DNA of 62,681 nucleotides, from positions 1-62,681 of the forward strand of contig NZ_JOCQ01000077.1 in NCBI RefSeq assembly GCF_000720725.1, read 5' to 3'. The notes beneath the pieces were generated by a model, which saw nothing but the letters and a program-made list of their open reading frames with translations, ran no database searches and was not told the origin of the DNA. Positions 39,788 through 49,829 of the stretch are shown here, piece by piece (positions within the stretch are counted from its first letter, which is position 1; each line of letters starts with the position of its first letter). Origin of the DNA: Streptomyces rimosus subsp. rimosus. GTDB lineage: Bacteria > Actinomycetota > Actinomycetes > Streptomycetales > Streptomycetaceae. The position numbers were made by a program, and so were the translations under genes.

Positions 39788-41347
39788 GCCCAGCGGGATG
39801 GAGATCAGGCCCGGGTTCTCCAGCGGGAAGAAGTGGAAGTCCGCGCCGGGGAACATCGAGGTCTCCTTGCCGGAGACGACCGGCGAGAAGAGCACGAGCA
39901 GGACGGAGGAGGCCAGGCCGCCGTAGATGGACCACAGCGCGCCCCGGGTGGTGAACCGCTTCCAGAACAGGCTGTAGAGGATCGTCGGCAGGTTGGCGGA
40001 GGCCGCGACGGCGAAGGCGAGGGCCACCAGGCCCGCGACGTTCAGGCCGCGGGCGAAGACGCCGAGGACGATGGCGATCGCGCCGATGCCCACCGTCGCC
40101 CAGCGGGCCGCGGCCACCTCCTCCTTCTCGGTGGCCCTGCCCTTGCGGAAGACGTTCACGTACAGGTCGTGCGCGAAGGACGAGGACGAGGCGAGGGTGA
40201 GCCCGGCGACGACCGCGAGGATGGTCGCGAAGGCCACCGCGGAGATCACCGCGAGCAGGATCGCGCCGCCGGTGGAGTCGGCGCCGCCGCCGATCTCCTG
40301 GGCGAGCAGCGGGGCCGCCGTGTTGCCCGCCTTGTTGGACGCCTTGATCGTGGCGGGGTCGATCAGGGCGGCGGCGCCGAAGCCCAGCGCGATGGTCATC
40401 AGGTAGAAGACGCCGATGATGCCGATCGCCCAGTTCACCGACTTCCGGGCGGCCTTGGCCGTGGGCACGGTGTAGAAGCGGATGAGGATGTGCGGCAGGC
40501 CCGCGGTGCCCAGGACCAGCGCGATGCCCAGCGAGATGAAGTCGATCTTCGAGGTGGCGGTCGCGCCGTACTTCAGGCCGGGCTCCAGGAAGGCGGCGCC
40601 CTTGCCGCTCTGTTCGGCGGCCCTGCCCAGCAGGGTGGAGATGTTGAAGTCGAACTTGAGCATCACCAGGAACGTGATGAGCAGGGTGCCCGCGATCAGC
40701 AGGACGGCCTTGACCATCTGGACCCAGGTGGTGCCCTTCATGCCGCCGATGGACACGTACAGGATCATCACGATGCCGACCAGGACGACGACCAGGATCT
40801 TGCCCGCCTCGCTGGTGATGCCGAGCAGCAGGGTGACCAGGGCGCCCGCGCCCGCCATCTGGGCGAGCAGGTAGAAGATCGAGACGATGATCGTGGAGAC
40901 GCCGGCGGCGGTGCGCACCGGGCGCTGGCGCATCCGGTACGCCAGCACGTCGCCCATTGTGAACCGCCCGGAGTTGCGCAGCGGTTCGGCCACCAGCAGG
41001 AGCGCCACGAGCCAGGCGACGAGGAAGCCGATGGAGTACAGGAAGCCGTCGTAGCCGAAGAGGGCGATGGCGCCGGCAATGCCCAGGAAGGACGCGGCGG
41101 ACATGTAGTCGCCGGAGATCGCCAGGCCGTTCTGGAAGCCGCTGAACTGGCGGCCGCCCGCGTAGAAGTCCTCCGCGCCCCGGGTCTGCCGGCCGGCCCA
41201 CACGGTGATGCCCAGGGTCGCGGCGACGAAGACCGCGAACAGGGTGATGATCAGTGTCCGGTGCTCGCCGGCGTCGCTCGCGGCGAGCTGTCCGGCGCCG
41301 TCGGCGAGCTGCCGCGCGCCGGTGGTGATCCGTTCGGTCGGGGTCAT
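39788..41347 (-). CDS. Cation/acetate symporter ActP-like, 3' end lost
   Basis: Sodium:solute symporter family protein taking up acetate or similar monocarboxylates. 520 recognisable residues with about thirteen helices: FYAGGRQFSGFQNGLAISGD (residues 62-81), SAASFLGIAGAIALFGYDG, and the ActP-type LGTAGLPHILIRFYTVPTAK. Identity stops after NPGLISIPLG; relatives continue for about 25-35 residues with a last helix portion. Here the frame runs on through the G/C tract into moaA, an implausible fusion. ATG at 41347 overlaps the DUF485 stop (ATGA), the standard pairing. Confidence 0.88.
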
Positions 41348-41691
41348 GCGTCACCCTCCAGGCGGGCCTTGATCGCCTCGGCCTTCGGGTCCAGCTTGGC
41401 GGCGGCGTGCCGGGAGTACCACCAGGCGATCAGGAAGGTGGTCACGAACTGGGCGATACCGAGCACGAAGGCGACGTTGACGTTGCCGAAGACCTTGGTG
41501 CCCATGAGGCCGCCCGCGTAGCTGGAGAGCAGCACGTACAGCAGGTACCAGAGGATGAAGGCGACGGTGAGCGGAAAGGCGAACGAGCGGTACGAGCGGC
41601 GCAGTTCGCCGAATTCCGGGCCTGCCTGGACCTCGGTGAAATCCGGCGGCCGGGGCGGACCCGGTTCGGTGGGCGGCGGTGCGGTGCTCAC
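41344..41691 (-). CDS. DUF485 membrane protein, symporter partner
   Basis: 115-residue small membrane protein (YjcH type) that accompanies ActP symporters. It has a Pro-rich N-terminus, FGELRRSYRSFAFPLTVAFI, a second helix FVLGIAQFVTTFLIAWWYSR, and a charged tail. GTG at 41691 follows AGGAGATCCC. It overlaps the symporter start by four bases, so the two are one operon. In other bacteria the pair is induced for acetate use. A perfect GTGATCCGGATCAC palindrome lies 57 bp upstream and is a candidate operator. Confidence 0.9.
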   Translation of the reverse strand: MSTAPPPTEPGPPRPPDFTEVQAGPEFGELRRSYRSFAFPLTVAFILWYLLYVLLSSYAGGLMGTKVFGNVNVAFVLGIAQFVTTFLIAWWYSRHAAAKLDPKAEAIKARLEGDA

Positions 41692-41748
41692 GGGATCTCC
41701 TGGGTGCGTAGGGGCGGACGGCGGAACCCGGTGATAAAGCGTGCGTAA

Positions 41749-41762
41749 GTGATCCGGATCAC
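41749..41762. promoter_or_regulatory. 14-bp perfect palindrome upstream of symporter operon
   Basis: GTGATCCGGATCAC, 57 bp before the DUF485 start. Symmetry and position suggest a regulator site; it is not an exact match to the Crp-type GTGN6GNCAC consensus. The protein bound is unknown. Confidence 0.4.
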
Positions 41763-42111
41763 GCATCGTAGAGGTGCGGCATGCGTTGCGACAGAGGTTG
41801 TTGACGGGTGGGTTTGTTGAATCCGGCAGGAAGCGGGAACACCGGCCACGGCCAGGCCGGTCGCACGCCCTGCACCCCGGGCGGGCGGCGGGCGCCCCGT
41901 GACTCGTCCGCGACCGTGGCACCCACGCCTGACGGCAAGTCAATCCGCGGCTCTTGGCAGGTTTTCTCCGTGATCCATTGATGTTCCGTGCTCGACACGG
42001 ATAACTTCTCGGGGACTTGCCGCGCACGGGGGCCCTTCCCCCGTTCGGCGGTATCCACCTGCCCGCACGCGACCCGTGTGCGGGCGGTCCCACGGATGAT
42101 GTGGAGTACCC
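41763..42111. other. Intergenic region before secreted protease
   Basis: 350 bp between divergent DUF485 and protease genes. It contains less G+C-rich patches (about 41800-41825 and 41935-41990) likely to hold promoters. No gene seen. Confidence 0.4.
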
Positions 42112-43635
<1,524 letters not shown>

Positions 43636-43668
43636 TGCCGCTGAGGAACCGGTGACGGTTCCGAGGCA

Positions 43669-43696
43669 GGGGCCGGGCGGTTCGCCGCCCGGCCCC
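43669..43696. terminator. Hairpin terminator with TTCG loop
   Basis: GGGGCCGGGCGG (43669-43680), loop TTCG, CCGCCCGGCCCC (43685-43696), perfect. It lies between the convergent protease and MerR genes. Confidence 0.85.
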
Positions 43697-43755
43697 ACCG
43701 CTGTTTCGCGTGTTCAGGTGGGCCGCCAGGTCACCCGCTCAGGTGGGCGGCCGGT

Positions 43756-45303
43756 TCACCTGCCCAGATAGGCGGCCAGCCGGTCCGCGCCGTTCGCCCC
43801 CTCGGGCGCGGTCCGCTCCGGCGCGAAGGAGCCGCCCTCGGTACGCGGCGCCGCCCCGTAGATGCCGCGGGCCGCTTCCAGCACCTCGTCGGCGACCTCC
43901 GGCGCCAGGTCCGTGCTCGCGCCGAGCGCGCGGGCCAGGTCCCAGCCGTGCGCGAGGAGTTCGACGGCGGCCTGCTGCGCGAACAGGGCGCCGGGGGCTT
44001 CGTACGGGCCGTACGTGCGCTCCAGCAGCCCGGTGCCGGTGAAGGCCGCGAGCAGTCCGTCCACCGATGCGCGGAAGGCGGCGGCGTGGTCGTCGCCCAG
44101 GTGGTCGGCGTCCGGGTCGGTGCGCGGCGCGTCCCGGGCGATCGAGGTGATCATGAGGTTTTCCCACGCCATGTGGCCGATGAGCTGCCGTACGGTCCAG
44201 TCGTCGCACGGCGTGGGCCGCTCCAGCGCTTCTTCCGGTACGGCGCCGACCAGCGCCGTGACGTCTGAGGCCACCCGCTCGTACACGTACAGCGCGCGCT
44301 GCGCGTCCGGTGCGGGCGGCAGGACAAGACCGTGGCCAGGCTCGGGGTAGGCGCGCAGCGCGCTCGCGGTCCAGGCGCCCGCCGCGTCCCAACGCGGTGG
44401 CTGCGGGCGGCCGGTGGCGGTGCACATCAGCTGCCAGTAGCGCTCGATGTGCGGCTCGGCGGCAGCCTCCAGCTGTTCCAGCAGCCTGGCGCGCGCGTGG
44501 GCATCATCCCGTTGCGGCGGGTCGGCCGTGTCCGCCTGGGTGGGCAGCCAGGCCGCGACCAGTTCCGCTACGACGGGCTCCGCCGCCGGGGAGTCGGCGG
44601 CTACACCGGCGGCGAGGGCCGCCTCCGCGCGCCGGCGCATCAGCTCGGCGACCCGCGCCGCGTCCTCGGCGGCCGTCGCGGACGGTACGGCGGGGGCGGT
44701 ACGTGCGCTGTACTCGGCCAGCCGGCGCAGCGCGGCCCGTACTTCGGGGCGCTGGACATGGTCGGCCAGGTCGATCCAGGCGGCGAGTTGGTCGGGCGCC
44801 GGGTCCTCGGGCAGGTCCGGGGCGGCGGCCAGCAGTCCGGCGCGGTAGGCGGGGGCGGCCACGCCGTCCAGGGCGTCCGCGATGAAGTCCTCAATGATGC
44901 GGCGGCGTTCGGCGGCGGTCAGGTGGGCGAGTCGGTGCACGTCCGGTAGCTCCTCGGCTGCGGTGCCCCGCGCGGCCACCGCCCGCAGCACGGCGCGCCG
45001 CAGCCGCAGCGTGCGGATCTGCGCGTCCAGGGCATCCGCCCAGCACCGGGCCGCGTCGGCGACGCTGCGCTCGCTGCGCAGCACGGCCCGGATCTCCGCG
45101 GTGCCGATGCCGAGTTCGCGCAGCGTGCGCACGATCTCCAGACGGGCGGGGGCGTCCGGGCCGTACAGGCGGTAGCCCGCGGGGGTGCGGGCGGCGGGCG
45201 GCAGCAGGCCCTCGTCCGACCAGCGCCGGACCGTCTTCACCGTCACCCCGGTGAGCCGGGCCAGCGCCCCGATCGTCAGCAGGCCGCCGCCGTCCTCGTT
45301 CAT
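43756..45303 (-). CDS. MerR regulator fused to a TIGR03086-like (maleylpyruvate isomerase/DinB-type) domain
   Basis: 515 residues in two clear parts. Residues 8-120 are a MerR DNA-binding domain: TIGALARLTGVTVKTVRRWS, LPPAARTPAGYRLYG, and a dimerisation helix. Residues 120-310 are helical, as in effector-binding MerR tails. Residues 315-515 are a metal-site DinB/MDMPI-like domain: LERPTPCDDWTVRQLIGHMA, and AVELLAHGWDLARALG, with histidines HMAWEN and HGWD. In that domain family they bind a divalent metal and thiols such as mycothiol. The fusion suggests a sensor regulator that handles a ligand through the enzyme-like domain. ATG at 45303 is used. Confidence 0.85.
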   Translation of the reverse strand: MNEDGGGLLTIGALARLTGVTVKTVRRWSDEGLLPPAARTPAGYRLYGPDAPARLEIVRTLRELGIGTAEIRAVLRSERSVADAARCWADALDAQIRTLRLRRAVLRAVAARGTAAEELPDVHRLAHLTAAERRRIIEDFIADALDGVAAPAYRAGLLAAAPDLPEDPAPDQLAAWIDLADHVQRPEVRAALRRLAEYSARTAPAVPSATAAEDAARVAELMRRRAEAALAAGVAADSPAAEPVVAELVAAWLPTQADTADPPQRDDAHARARLLEQLEAAAEPHIERYWQLMCTATGRPQPPRWDAAGAWTASALRAYPEPGHGLVLPPAPDAQRALYVYERVASDVTALVGAVPEEALERPTPCDDWTVRQLIGHMAWENLMITSIARDAPRTDPDADHLGDDHAAAFRASVDGLLAAFTGTGLLERTYGPYEAPGALFAQQAAVELLAHGWDLARALGASTDLAPEVADEVLEAARGIYGAAPRTEGGSFAPERTAPEGANGADRLAAYLGR

Positions 45304-45362
45304 GCCGTCCACTGTCGGGTCTCCCCCGGCGGGAGACTCAAGCCCGCGGCCGTCTTCACCGG

Positions 45363-46409
45363 TCAGGGCTTGACCAGCACCTTCAGCGCGGTGCGTTCGT
45401 CCATGGCGCGGTAGCCGTCCGGGACGCCGTCGAGGTCCACGGTCAGGTCGAAGACCGGCGACGGGTCGAGGGTGCCGTCCAGGACGTCCGGCAGCAGTTC
45501 GGGGATGTACGTACGGACGGGGGCGACGCCGCCGCGTACCGCGATGTTGTTCTGGAACAGCGTCTCCATGTCCAGACCGTTGCCGCTGCCGTGCGGGACG
45601 CCGACCCAGCCGACGGCGCCGCCGGGACGGGTGATGCCGACCGCGGTGGCCATGGACTGCTCGGTGCCGACGGCCTCGATGACGGCGTGCGCGCCCCGGC
45701 CGCCGGTCAGCTCGCGCACCGCCGCCACGGCCGCGTCGCCGCGCTCGGCGACCACGTCGGTGGCGCCGAAGGTGCGGGCGAGGTCCGTACGGGCGGTGTG
45801 CCGGCCGAGCGCGATGATCCGCTCGGCGCCCAGCCGCCGGGCGGCGAGCACCCCGCACAGCCCGACCGCGCCGTCCCCGACGACCGCGACCGTCGCGCCG
45901 GGCCGCACGCCCGCGCCGACCGCCGCGTGGTGGCCGGTGCCGAGCACGTCGGAGAGCGTCAGCAGCGCGATCAGCAGCCGGTCGTCCCCGGCCGCGTCGG
46001 CGGGCAGCGTGACCAGGGTGCCGTCGGCGTGCGGAACGCGGACGGCCTCGGCCTGCCCGCCGTCCGAGCCGGGCGTACCGCCCCAGAACCCGCCGTGCAC
46101 ACAGGAGGTCGTCAGGCCCTCGGCGCAGAACTCGCACACGCCGTCGGACCAGGTGAAGGGCGCGACGACGAGGTCACCGGGCCGCACGCCGGACACCTCG
46201 GAGCCGGTCTCCTCGACCACGCCGAGGAACTCGTGGCCGATCCGCTGCCCGCGCTCACGCGGGATCTCGCCCCGGTAGGCCCAGAGGTCGCTGCCGCATA
46301 TACAGGCCCGCAGCACCCGCACCACCGCGTCCCCCGGTTCCCGGACGGCGGCGTCCGGTACGTCTTCGACGCGGATGTCGTGGGGTGCGTGGAGGGTGGT
46401 GGCGCGCAT
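45363..46409 (-). CDS. Zinc-dependent alcohol dehydrogenase family protein
   Basis: 348-residue medium-chain dehydrogenase. Catalytic zinc ligands are in CICGSDLWAYRG (residues 36-47) and GHEFLGVVEE (near 58), the structural zinc loop is reduced (VCEFCAEGLTTSC), and the Rossmann motif is VVGDGAVGLCGVLAARRLGA near residues 176-195. HADGTLVTLP and the FQNNIAVRGGVAP segment are typical of this actinobacterial group. Substrate unknown. It sits 60 bp upstream of the MerR-fusion gene on the same strand, so the regulator may control it. AAGGAACG precedes the ATG. Confidence 0.92.
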   Translation of the reverse strand: MRATTLHAPHDIRVEDVPDAAVREPGDAVVRVLRACICGSDLWAYRGEIPRERGQRIGHEFLGVVEETGSEVSGVRPGDLVVAPFTWSDGVCEFCAEGLTTSCVHGGFWGGTPGSDGGQAEAVRVPHADGTLVTLPADAAGDDRLLIALLTLSDVLGTGHHAAVGAGVRPGATVAVVGDGAVGLCGVLAARRLGAERIIALGRHTARTDLARTFGATDVVAERGDAAVAAVRELTGGRGAHAVIEAVGTEQSMATAVGITRPGGAVGWVGVPHGSGNGLDMETLFQNNIAVRGGVAPVRTYIPELLPDVLDGTLDPSPVFDLTVDLDGVPDGYRAMDERTALKVLVKP

Positions 46410-46427
46410 GACGTACGTTCCTTGCGG

Positions 46428-47135
46428 TCAGACGGTTGTACTACGCACCTCACCGTACGCCCGGGTGGACCCGGCGCCCCGGGTCCGTTCGCGCCCCGCG
46501 TACGCCCGCCGTACGCCGTCGGCCAGCGCGTACTGGGCCGCCGTGTACGTCAGCATCACCCAGAACTGGGCGGCGGGCGGCTGCTGCCAGTGGGCGAGAC
46601 CAGTGGCGAGCAGCGAGTCGGACAGCAGGAAGAGCAGGCCGCCGAGCGTCGCCCACGGCCCGGGCCGCAGGGCGGCGAAGGCCGTCGCGGTGAGCAGCAG
46701 GCTGTATGCGGCGACCGGCAGCCGCAGGTCGCCGGCCAGGTCCGGCCACAGCAGCGCGACGAAGCCGAGCCAGGCGGCCGCGTACACCGCCGCCAGCGGA
46801 CCGCAGCGCCGCAGCCCGCCCGGGAATGCCCCGCGCCGGGCGAAGAGGACCAGGTAGCAGACGTGTCCGGCGGCGAAGGAGCCCATGCCCACCAGGAACA
46901 GCGCGTCGTCGCCGGTCTGGAGGAGGGTGTCGCCGCCGCAGCCGAAGAGCAGCGCGACGGCGAGCAGCCGGGGCGCGCCGGCGGCCAGTACGTACGCGGC
47001 CAGCACCGGCATCAGCGCGGGCTTGGTCAGGTGCGCGGCAGTGATCGAGCCGGAGAGCAGGGCGGCGAGGTGGACGAGGGTCAGTACGGCGAAGGCGCCG
47101 AGCAGGACCCGCGCGGTGCGCGCGGCGGTCGTCAC
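46428..47135 (-). CDS. YhhN family membrane protein (lysoplasmalogenase-like)
   Basis: 235-residue integral membrane protein with about eight helices. Family blocks: HLTKPALMPVLAAYVLAAG (near residues 35-53), LFGCGGDTLLQTGDDALFLV (near 64-83), FAAGHVCYLVLFA, and LLFLLSDSLLATG. The conserved Asp residues in CGGD and LSD are those of human TMEM86/lysoplasmalogenase, which hydrolyses vinyl-ether lysolipids. Whether this protein does so is unknown. GTG at 47135 overlaps the stop of the sterol desaturase-like gene (GTGA), so both lipid-related genes are coupled. Confidence 0.88.
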   Translation of the reverse strand: MTTAARTARVLLGAFAVLTLVHLAALLSGSITAAHLTKPALMPVLAAYVLAAGAPRLLAVALLFGCGGDTLLQTGDDALFLVGMGSFAAGHVCYLVLFARRGAFPGGLRRCGPLAAVYAAAWLGFVALLWPDLAGDLRLPVAAYSLLLTATAFAALRPGPWATLGGLLFLLSDSLLATGLAHWQQPPAAQFWVMLTYTAAQYALADGVRRAYAGRERTRGAGSTRAYGEVRSTTV

Positions 47136-48085
47136 GCGACGCGCTCCTCGGCGGGTTCGAGGTTCTTCGGGGCCTTCCCAGTCGCTTCGGCCTTCCCAGT
47201 CGCTTCGGCCTTCCCGGGCGCCTCGGCCTTCCCCGCCGCTTTCCCTCCGGCGGGCCGTGCCGGCTGCCACCCCGGCCCGCGGAACACCCGCCCCGCCCGC
47301 TCGCTCCAGCTCTGTGCCGCCCGTACGTCGCGGGCGATGGCCGCGTACTCGTGGGTGGCGACGCGCAGCGGGTTGAAGGTGTCGATGTTCTTGGTGAGCC
47401 CGTAGACCGGCCGCTCCGTCTCCGGGACGAACGAGCCGAACATCCGGTCCCAGATGATGAGGATGCCGCCGAAGTTGCGGTCCAGGTAGCCGCCCTGCGA
47501 GGCGTGGTGCACCCGGTGGTGCGAGGGCGTGTTCAGTACGTACTCGAAGGGCCTGGGGAGCTTGCCGACCCGCTCGGTGTGCACCCAGAACTGGTACACG
47601 AGGTTGGCCGACGAGCAGAACGCGACCGCGGCCGGGTGCACGCCGAGCGCGATCATCGGCAGGTAGAACGGCCAGACGGTCCAGGTCGTCCAGGGCTGGC
47701 GCAGCGCGGTGGTGAAGTTGAACTTCCGGCTGGAGTGGTGCACCACATGGCATGCCCACAGGACGCGGATGACGTGGTGGCCGCGGTGCGACCAGTAGTA
47801 GAAGAAGTCCTGCGCGAGCAGCATCAGCGGCAGCGTCCACCACAGGACCGGCACGCTCAGGGGCGTCACCGTGTAGACGGCCGAGTAGACAGCCACGATC
47901 GGGATCTTCCACAGCGCGTCGAAGACCAGGCTGCCCAGCCCCATCCCCACGCTCGTCGCCGCGTCCTTGGCCTCGTACCCGGCGGCGTCCTCGTCGGGAT
48001 GGAGGCGGTAGCTCACCATCTCCACGACGGTGAGCACGACGAACGCGGGCACGGACCACAGCACGACATCGGGCAGGTGCGGCAT
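47132..48085 (-). CDS. Sterol desaturase/fatty acid hydroxylase superfamily protein
   Basis: 317-residue membrane di-iron oxygenase-type protein. Histidine boxes: YYWSHRGHH (near residues 95-103), CHVVHHSS (near 110-117) and NTPSHHRVHHAS (near 184-195), with four to six hydrophobic helices. The C-terminal ~45 residues are a basic repeat (GKAEAPGKAEATGKAEATGK) without family counterpart. The superfamily hydroxylates lipids or sterol-like compounds; the substrate is unknown, possibly a hopanoid or ether lipid. It is coupled to the YhhN gene downstream. Confidence 0.9.
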   Translation of the reverse strand: MPHLPDVVLWSVPAFVVLTVVEMVSYRLHPDEDAAGYEAKDAATSVGMGLGSLVFDALWKIPIVAVYSAVYTVTPLSVPVLWWTLPLMLLAQDFFYYWSHRGHHVIRVLWACHVVHHSSRKFNFTTALRQPWTTWTVWPFYLPMIALGVHPAAVAFCSSANLVYQFWVHTERVGKLPRPFEYVLNTPSHHRVHHASQGGYLDRNFGGILIIWDRMFGSFVPETERPVYGLTKNIDTFNPLRVATHEYAAIARDVRAAQSWSERAGRVFRGPGWQPARPAGGKAAGKAEAPGKAEATGKAEATGKAPKNLEPAEERVA

Positions 48086-48453
48086 GTCGGCACCATAAAG
48101 GCGCCGATGGGCGCCCCGCTAGGGGTTGTTACCGAGAAGTATGTAAGACGGGGTGTCAGCGGCGGGCCCGATGCGGCACATCCGTATCGTCGCTATTCGG
48201 ACGTTCGTTACGTAATGACACAGTCGGATCCGGTCCGCGCGGCCGCAGTCGGGTCCGGTCCGCGCACCCGACACGGGAGGGGGCCGGACGCTACCGCGTA
48301 ACCACGTCCCCCGATCGTGGGCCAACCGGCGGCCCGGCGCGCTCCGTTCGCGCACGTCCGCGCGGGGCGGTGCGTCCGCGGGCCGCGCCGGACCACCGGC
48401 CGGTACGGGGAGGGCGGTGGCGCTGTCAGTGGCGGCCCGTATCCTCAGTGACC
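48086..48453. other. Intergenic region, divergent genes
   Basis: 370 bp between sterol desaturase-like and exonuclease genes. A patch of lower G+C content (48115-48225, with TACGTAATGACACAG) probably contains promoters. No gene seen. Confidence 0.4.
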
Positions 48454-49482
48454 ATGCTCGAAGACCGCATGGCAGCAGCCCACCCGATCACCCCGGCGAT
48501 CGGGCGGCAGCCGTCCCCTCCGGAGGCGGCAGCCTCCTGGCCGGCCGCGTATCCGAAGGGGTACGCGGTCGTCGACGTGGAGACCACCGGCCTGGCCCGC
48601 GACGACCGCATAGTGTCCGCGGCCGTCTACCGCCTGGACACCCACGGCGAGGTCGAGGACCACTGGTACACCCTCGTCAACCCGCAGCGGGACCCCGGGC
48701 CGGTGTGGATCCACGGTCTGACGAGCGACATGCTGTCCGCCGCGCCGCTGTTCCCCGAGATCGTCCCCGAGCTGTCCCGGCGGCTCGAAGGGCGCGTCCT
48801 GGTCGCGCACAACGCGATGTTCGACTGGTCGATGATCGCCCGGGAGTACGCCCGCGCCGAGGCCGAGGCGCCCGTACGGCAGCGGCTGTGCACCATCGCG
48901 CTCTCCAAGGAGCTGCGCCTGCCGCTGCCCAACCACAAGCTGGAGTCCCTCGCCGCGCACTACGGCGTCAAGCAGGAGCACGCCCACCACGCCCTCGACG
49001 ACGCCCGGGTGCTGGCGGAGGCGTTCCGCCCCAGCCTGCGGCTGGCCGCGCAGGCCAATCTGCGCCTGCCGCTGCTGGCCTGCCAGCCGCTCACGGAGTG
49101 GGCGGACGGCCCGGCGCCCCGGCAGCGCCCCTCCTCCTCCGCGTACCGCCCCACCAGCTGGCGCCCGTCGCGCAAGCGGCCCGCCTGCCCGTATCCGAAC
49201 CCCGGCCGGTACGAGCCGGGCGGCCGCCTGGTGCAGGGCATGCGCGTGGCGTTCTCCGGTGACACCTCCGTCGACCGCGAGCTGCTGGAGGACCGCGCCA
49301 CCGAGGCCGGGCTGCACGTGGCCACCAGCGTCTCCCGGCTGACGAGCCTGCTGGTCACCAACGACCCCGAATCGCGTACGTCCAAGACCGCCAAGGCCAC
49401 CGCCTACGGCACCCCGGTCATCGACGAGGCCGCCTTCATGCAGCTCCTCCAGGACGTGGCCCCGGCGCCTGCGTCCGGGTGA
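48454..49482 (+). CDS. 3'-5' exonuclease (DEDDh) with C-terminal BRCT domain
   Basis: 342-residue DnaQ-like exonuclease. Exo I motif is AVVDVETTGL (Asp and Glu, residues 38-47), Exo II lies in LVAHNAMFDWSMIA (near 117-130), Exo III is HHALDDARVLAEAF (near 175-188). After a basic Ser/Arg/Pro linker, residues 258-335 form a BRCT-like domain (GMRVAFSGDTSVDRELLEDR, then VTNDPESRTSKTAKA). The combination suggests DNA repair or proofreading outside the main polymerase. ATG at 48454 (MLEDRMAAAHP) is used, with ATG at 48469 possible. Confidence 0.92.
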   Translation: MLEDRMAAAHPITPAIGRQPSPPEAAASWPAAYPKGYAVVDVETTGLARDDRIVSAAVYRLDTHGEVEDHWYTLVNPQRDPGPVWIHGLTSDMLSAAPLFPEIVPELSRRLEGRVLVAHNAMFDWSMIAREYARAEAEAPVRQRLCTIALSKELRLPLPNHKLESLAAHYGVKQEHAHHALDDARVLAEAFRPSLRLAAQANLRLPLLACQPLTEWADGPAPRQRPSSSAYRPTSWRPSRKRPACPYPNPGRYEPGGRLVQGMRVAFSGDTSVDRELLEDRATEAGLHVATSVSRLTSLLVTNDPESRTSKTAKATAYGTPVIDEAAFMQLLQDVAPAPASG

Positions 49483-49545
49483 AGCCCCACAACACGCCTG
49501 CGGCAGGCTCGCCCCGCCGCCCGCCCCACCCGCACCCTGTGGCGC

Positions 49546-49779
49546 ATGGCACGTTGTGAGGTCTGCGGAAACGAATACGGCATGACGTTCGAAGTCCATG
49601 CCCAGGGAGCCGTCCACGTCTTCGACTGCTTCTCCTGCGCCATCCACCGCATGGCGCCGATCTGCGAGCACTGCCGGTGCCAGATCATCGGCCAGGGCGT
49701 GGAGGCCGGCGGCCGGTGGTTCTGCGGCGCCCACTGCGCCCGCGCCGAGGGGCAGGTGGGCATCGTCGACCGGGTCTGA
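49546..49779 (+). CDS. Small zinc-ribbon-type protein
   Basis: 77 residues with a metallothionein-like cysteine pattern: CEVCGNEYG, CFSCAIHR, CEHCRCQ, WFCGAHCAR, giving nine cysteines and two nearby histidines, enough for two zinc sites. Known as a conserved Streptomyces hypothetical; relatives are sometimes called prokaryotic metallothionein or zinc ribbon proteins. It lies 63 bp after the exonuclease gene and about 50 bp before SURF1. It might be a metal chaperone or a protein-binding module; nothing more can be said. Confidence 0.8.
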   Translation: MARCEVCGNEYGMTFEVHAQGAVHVFDCFSCAIHRMAPICEHCRCQIIGQGVEAGGRWFCGAHCARAEGQVGIVDRV

Positions 49780-49829
49780 GGCCGACCCCGCCGCCGGGGC
49801 GCCGGATGCCCTGGTTGTACCTTCGTGGG

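Noticed and set aside
38585..41347. A single 920-residue symporter-MoaA fusion protein
   Set aside because: The joining residues come from a G/C homopolymer tract; both halves have their own family ends and a good internal MoaA start.
48086..48453. tRNA gene in intergenic DNA
   Set aside because: No cloverleaf or T-arm consensus was found here or in other gaps; a tRNA search program would settle it.
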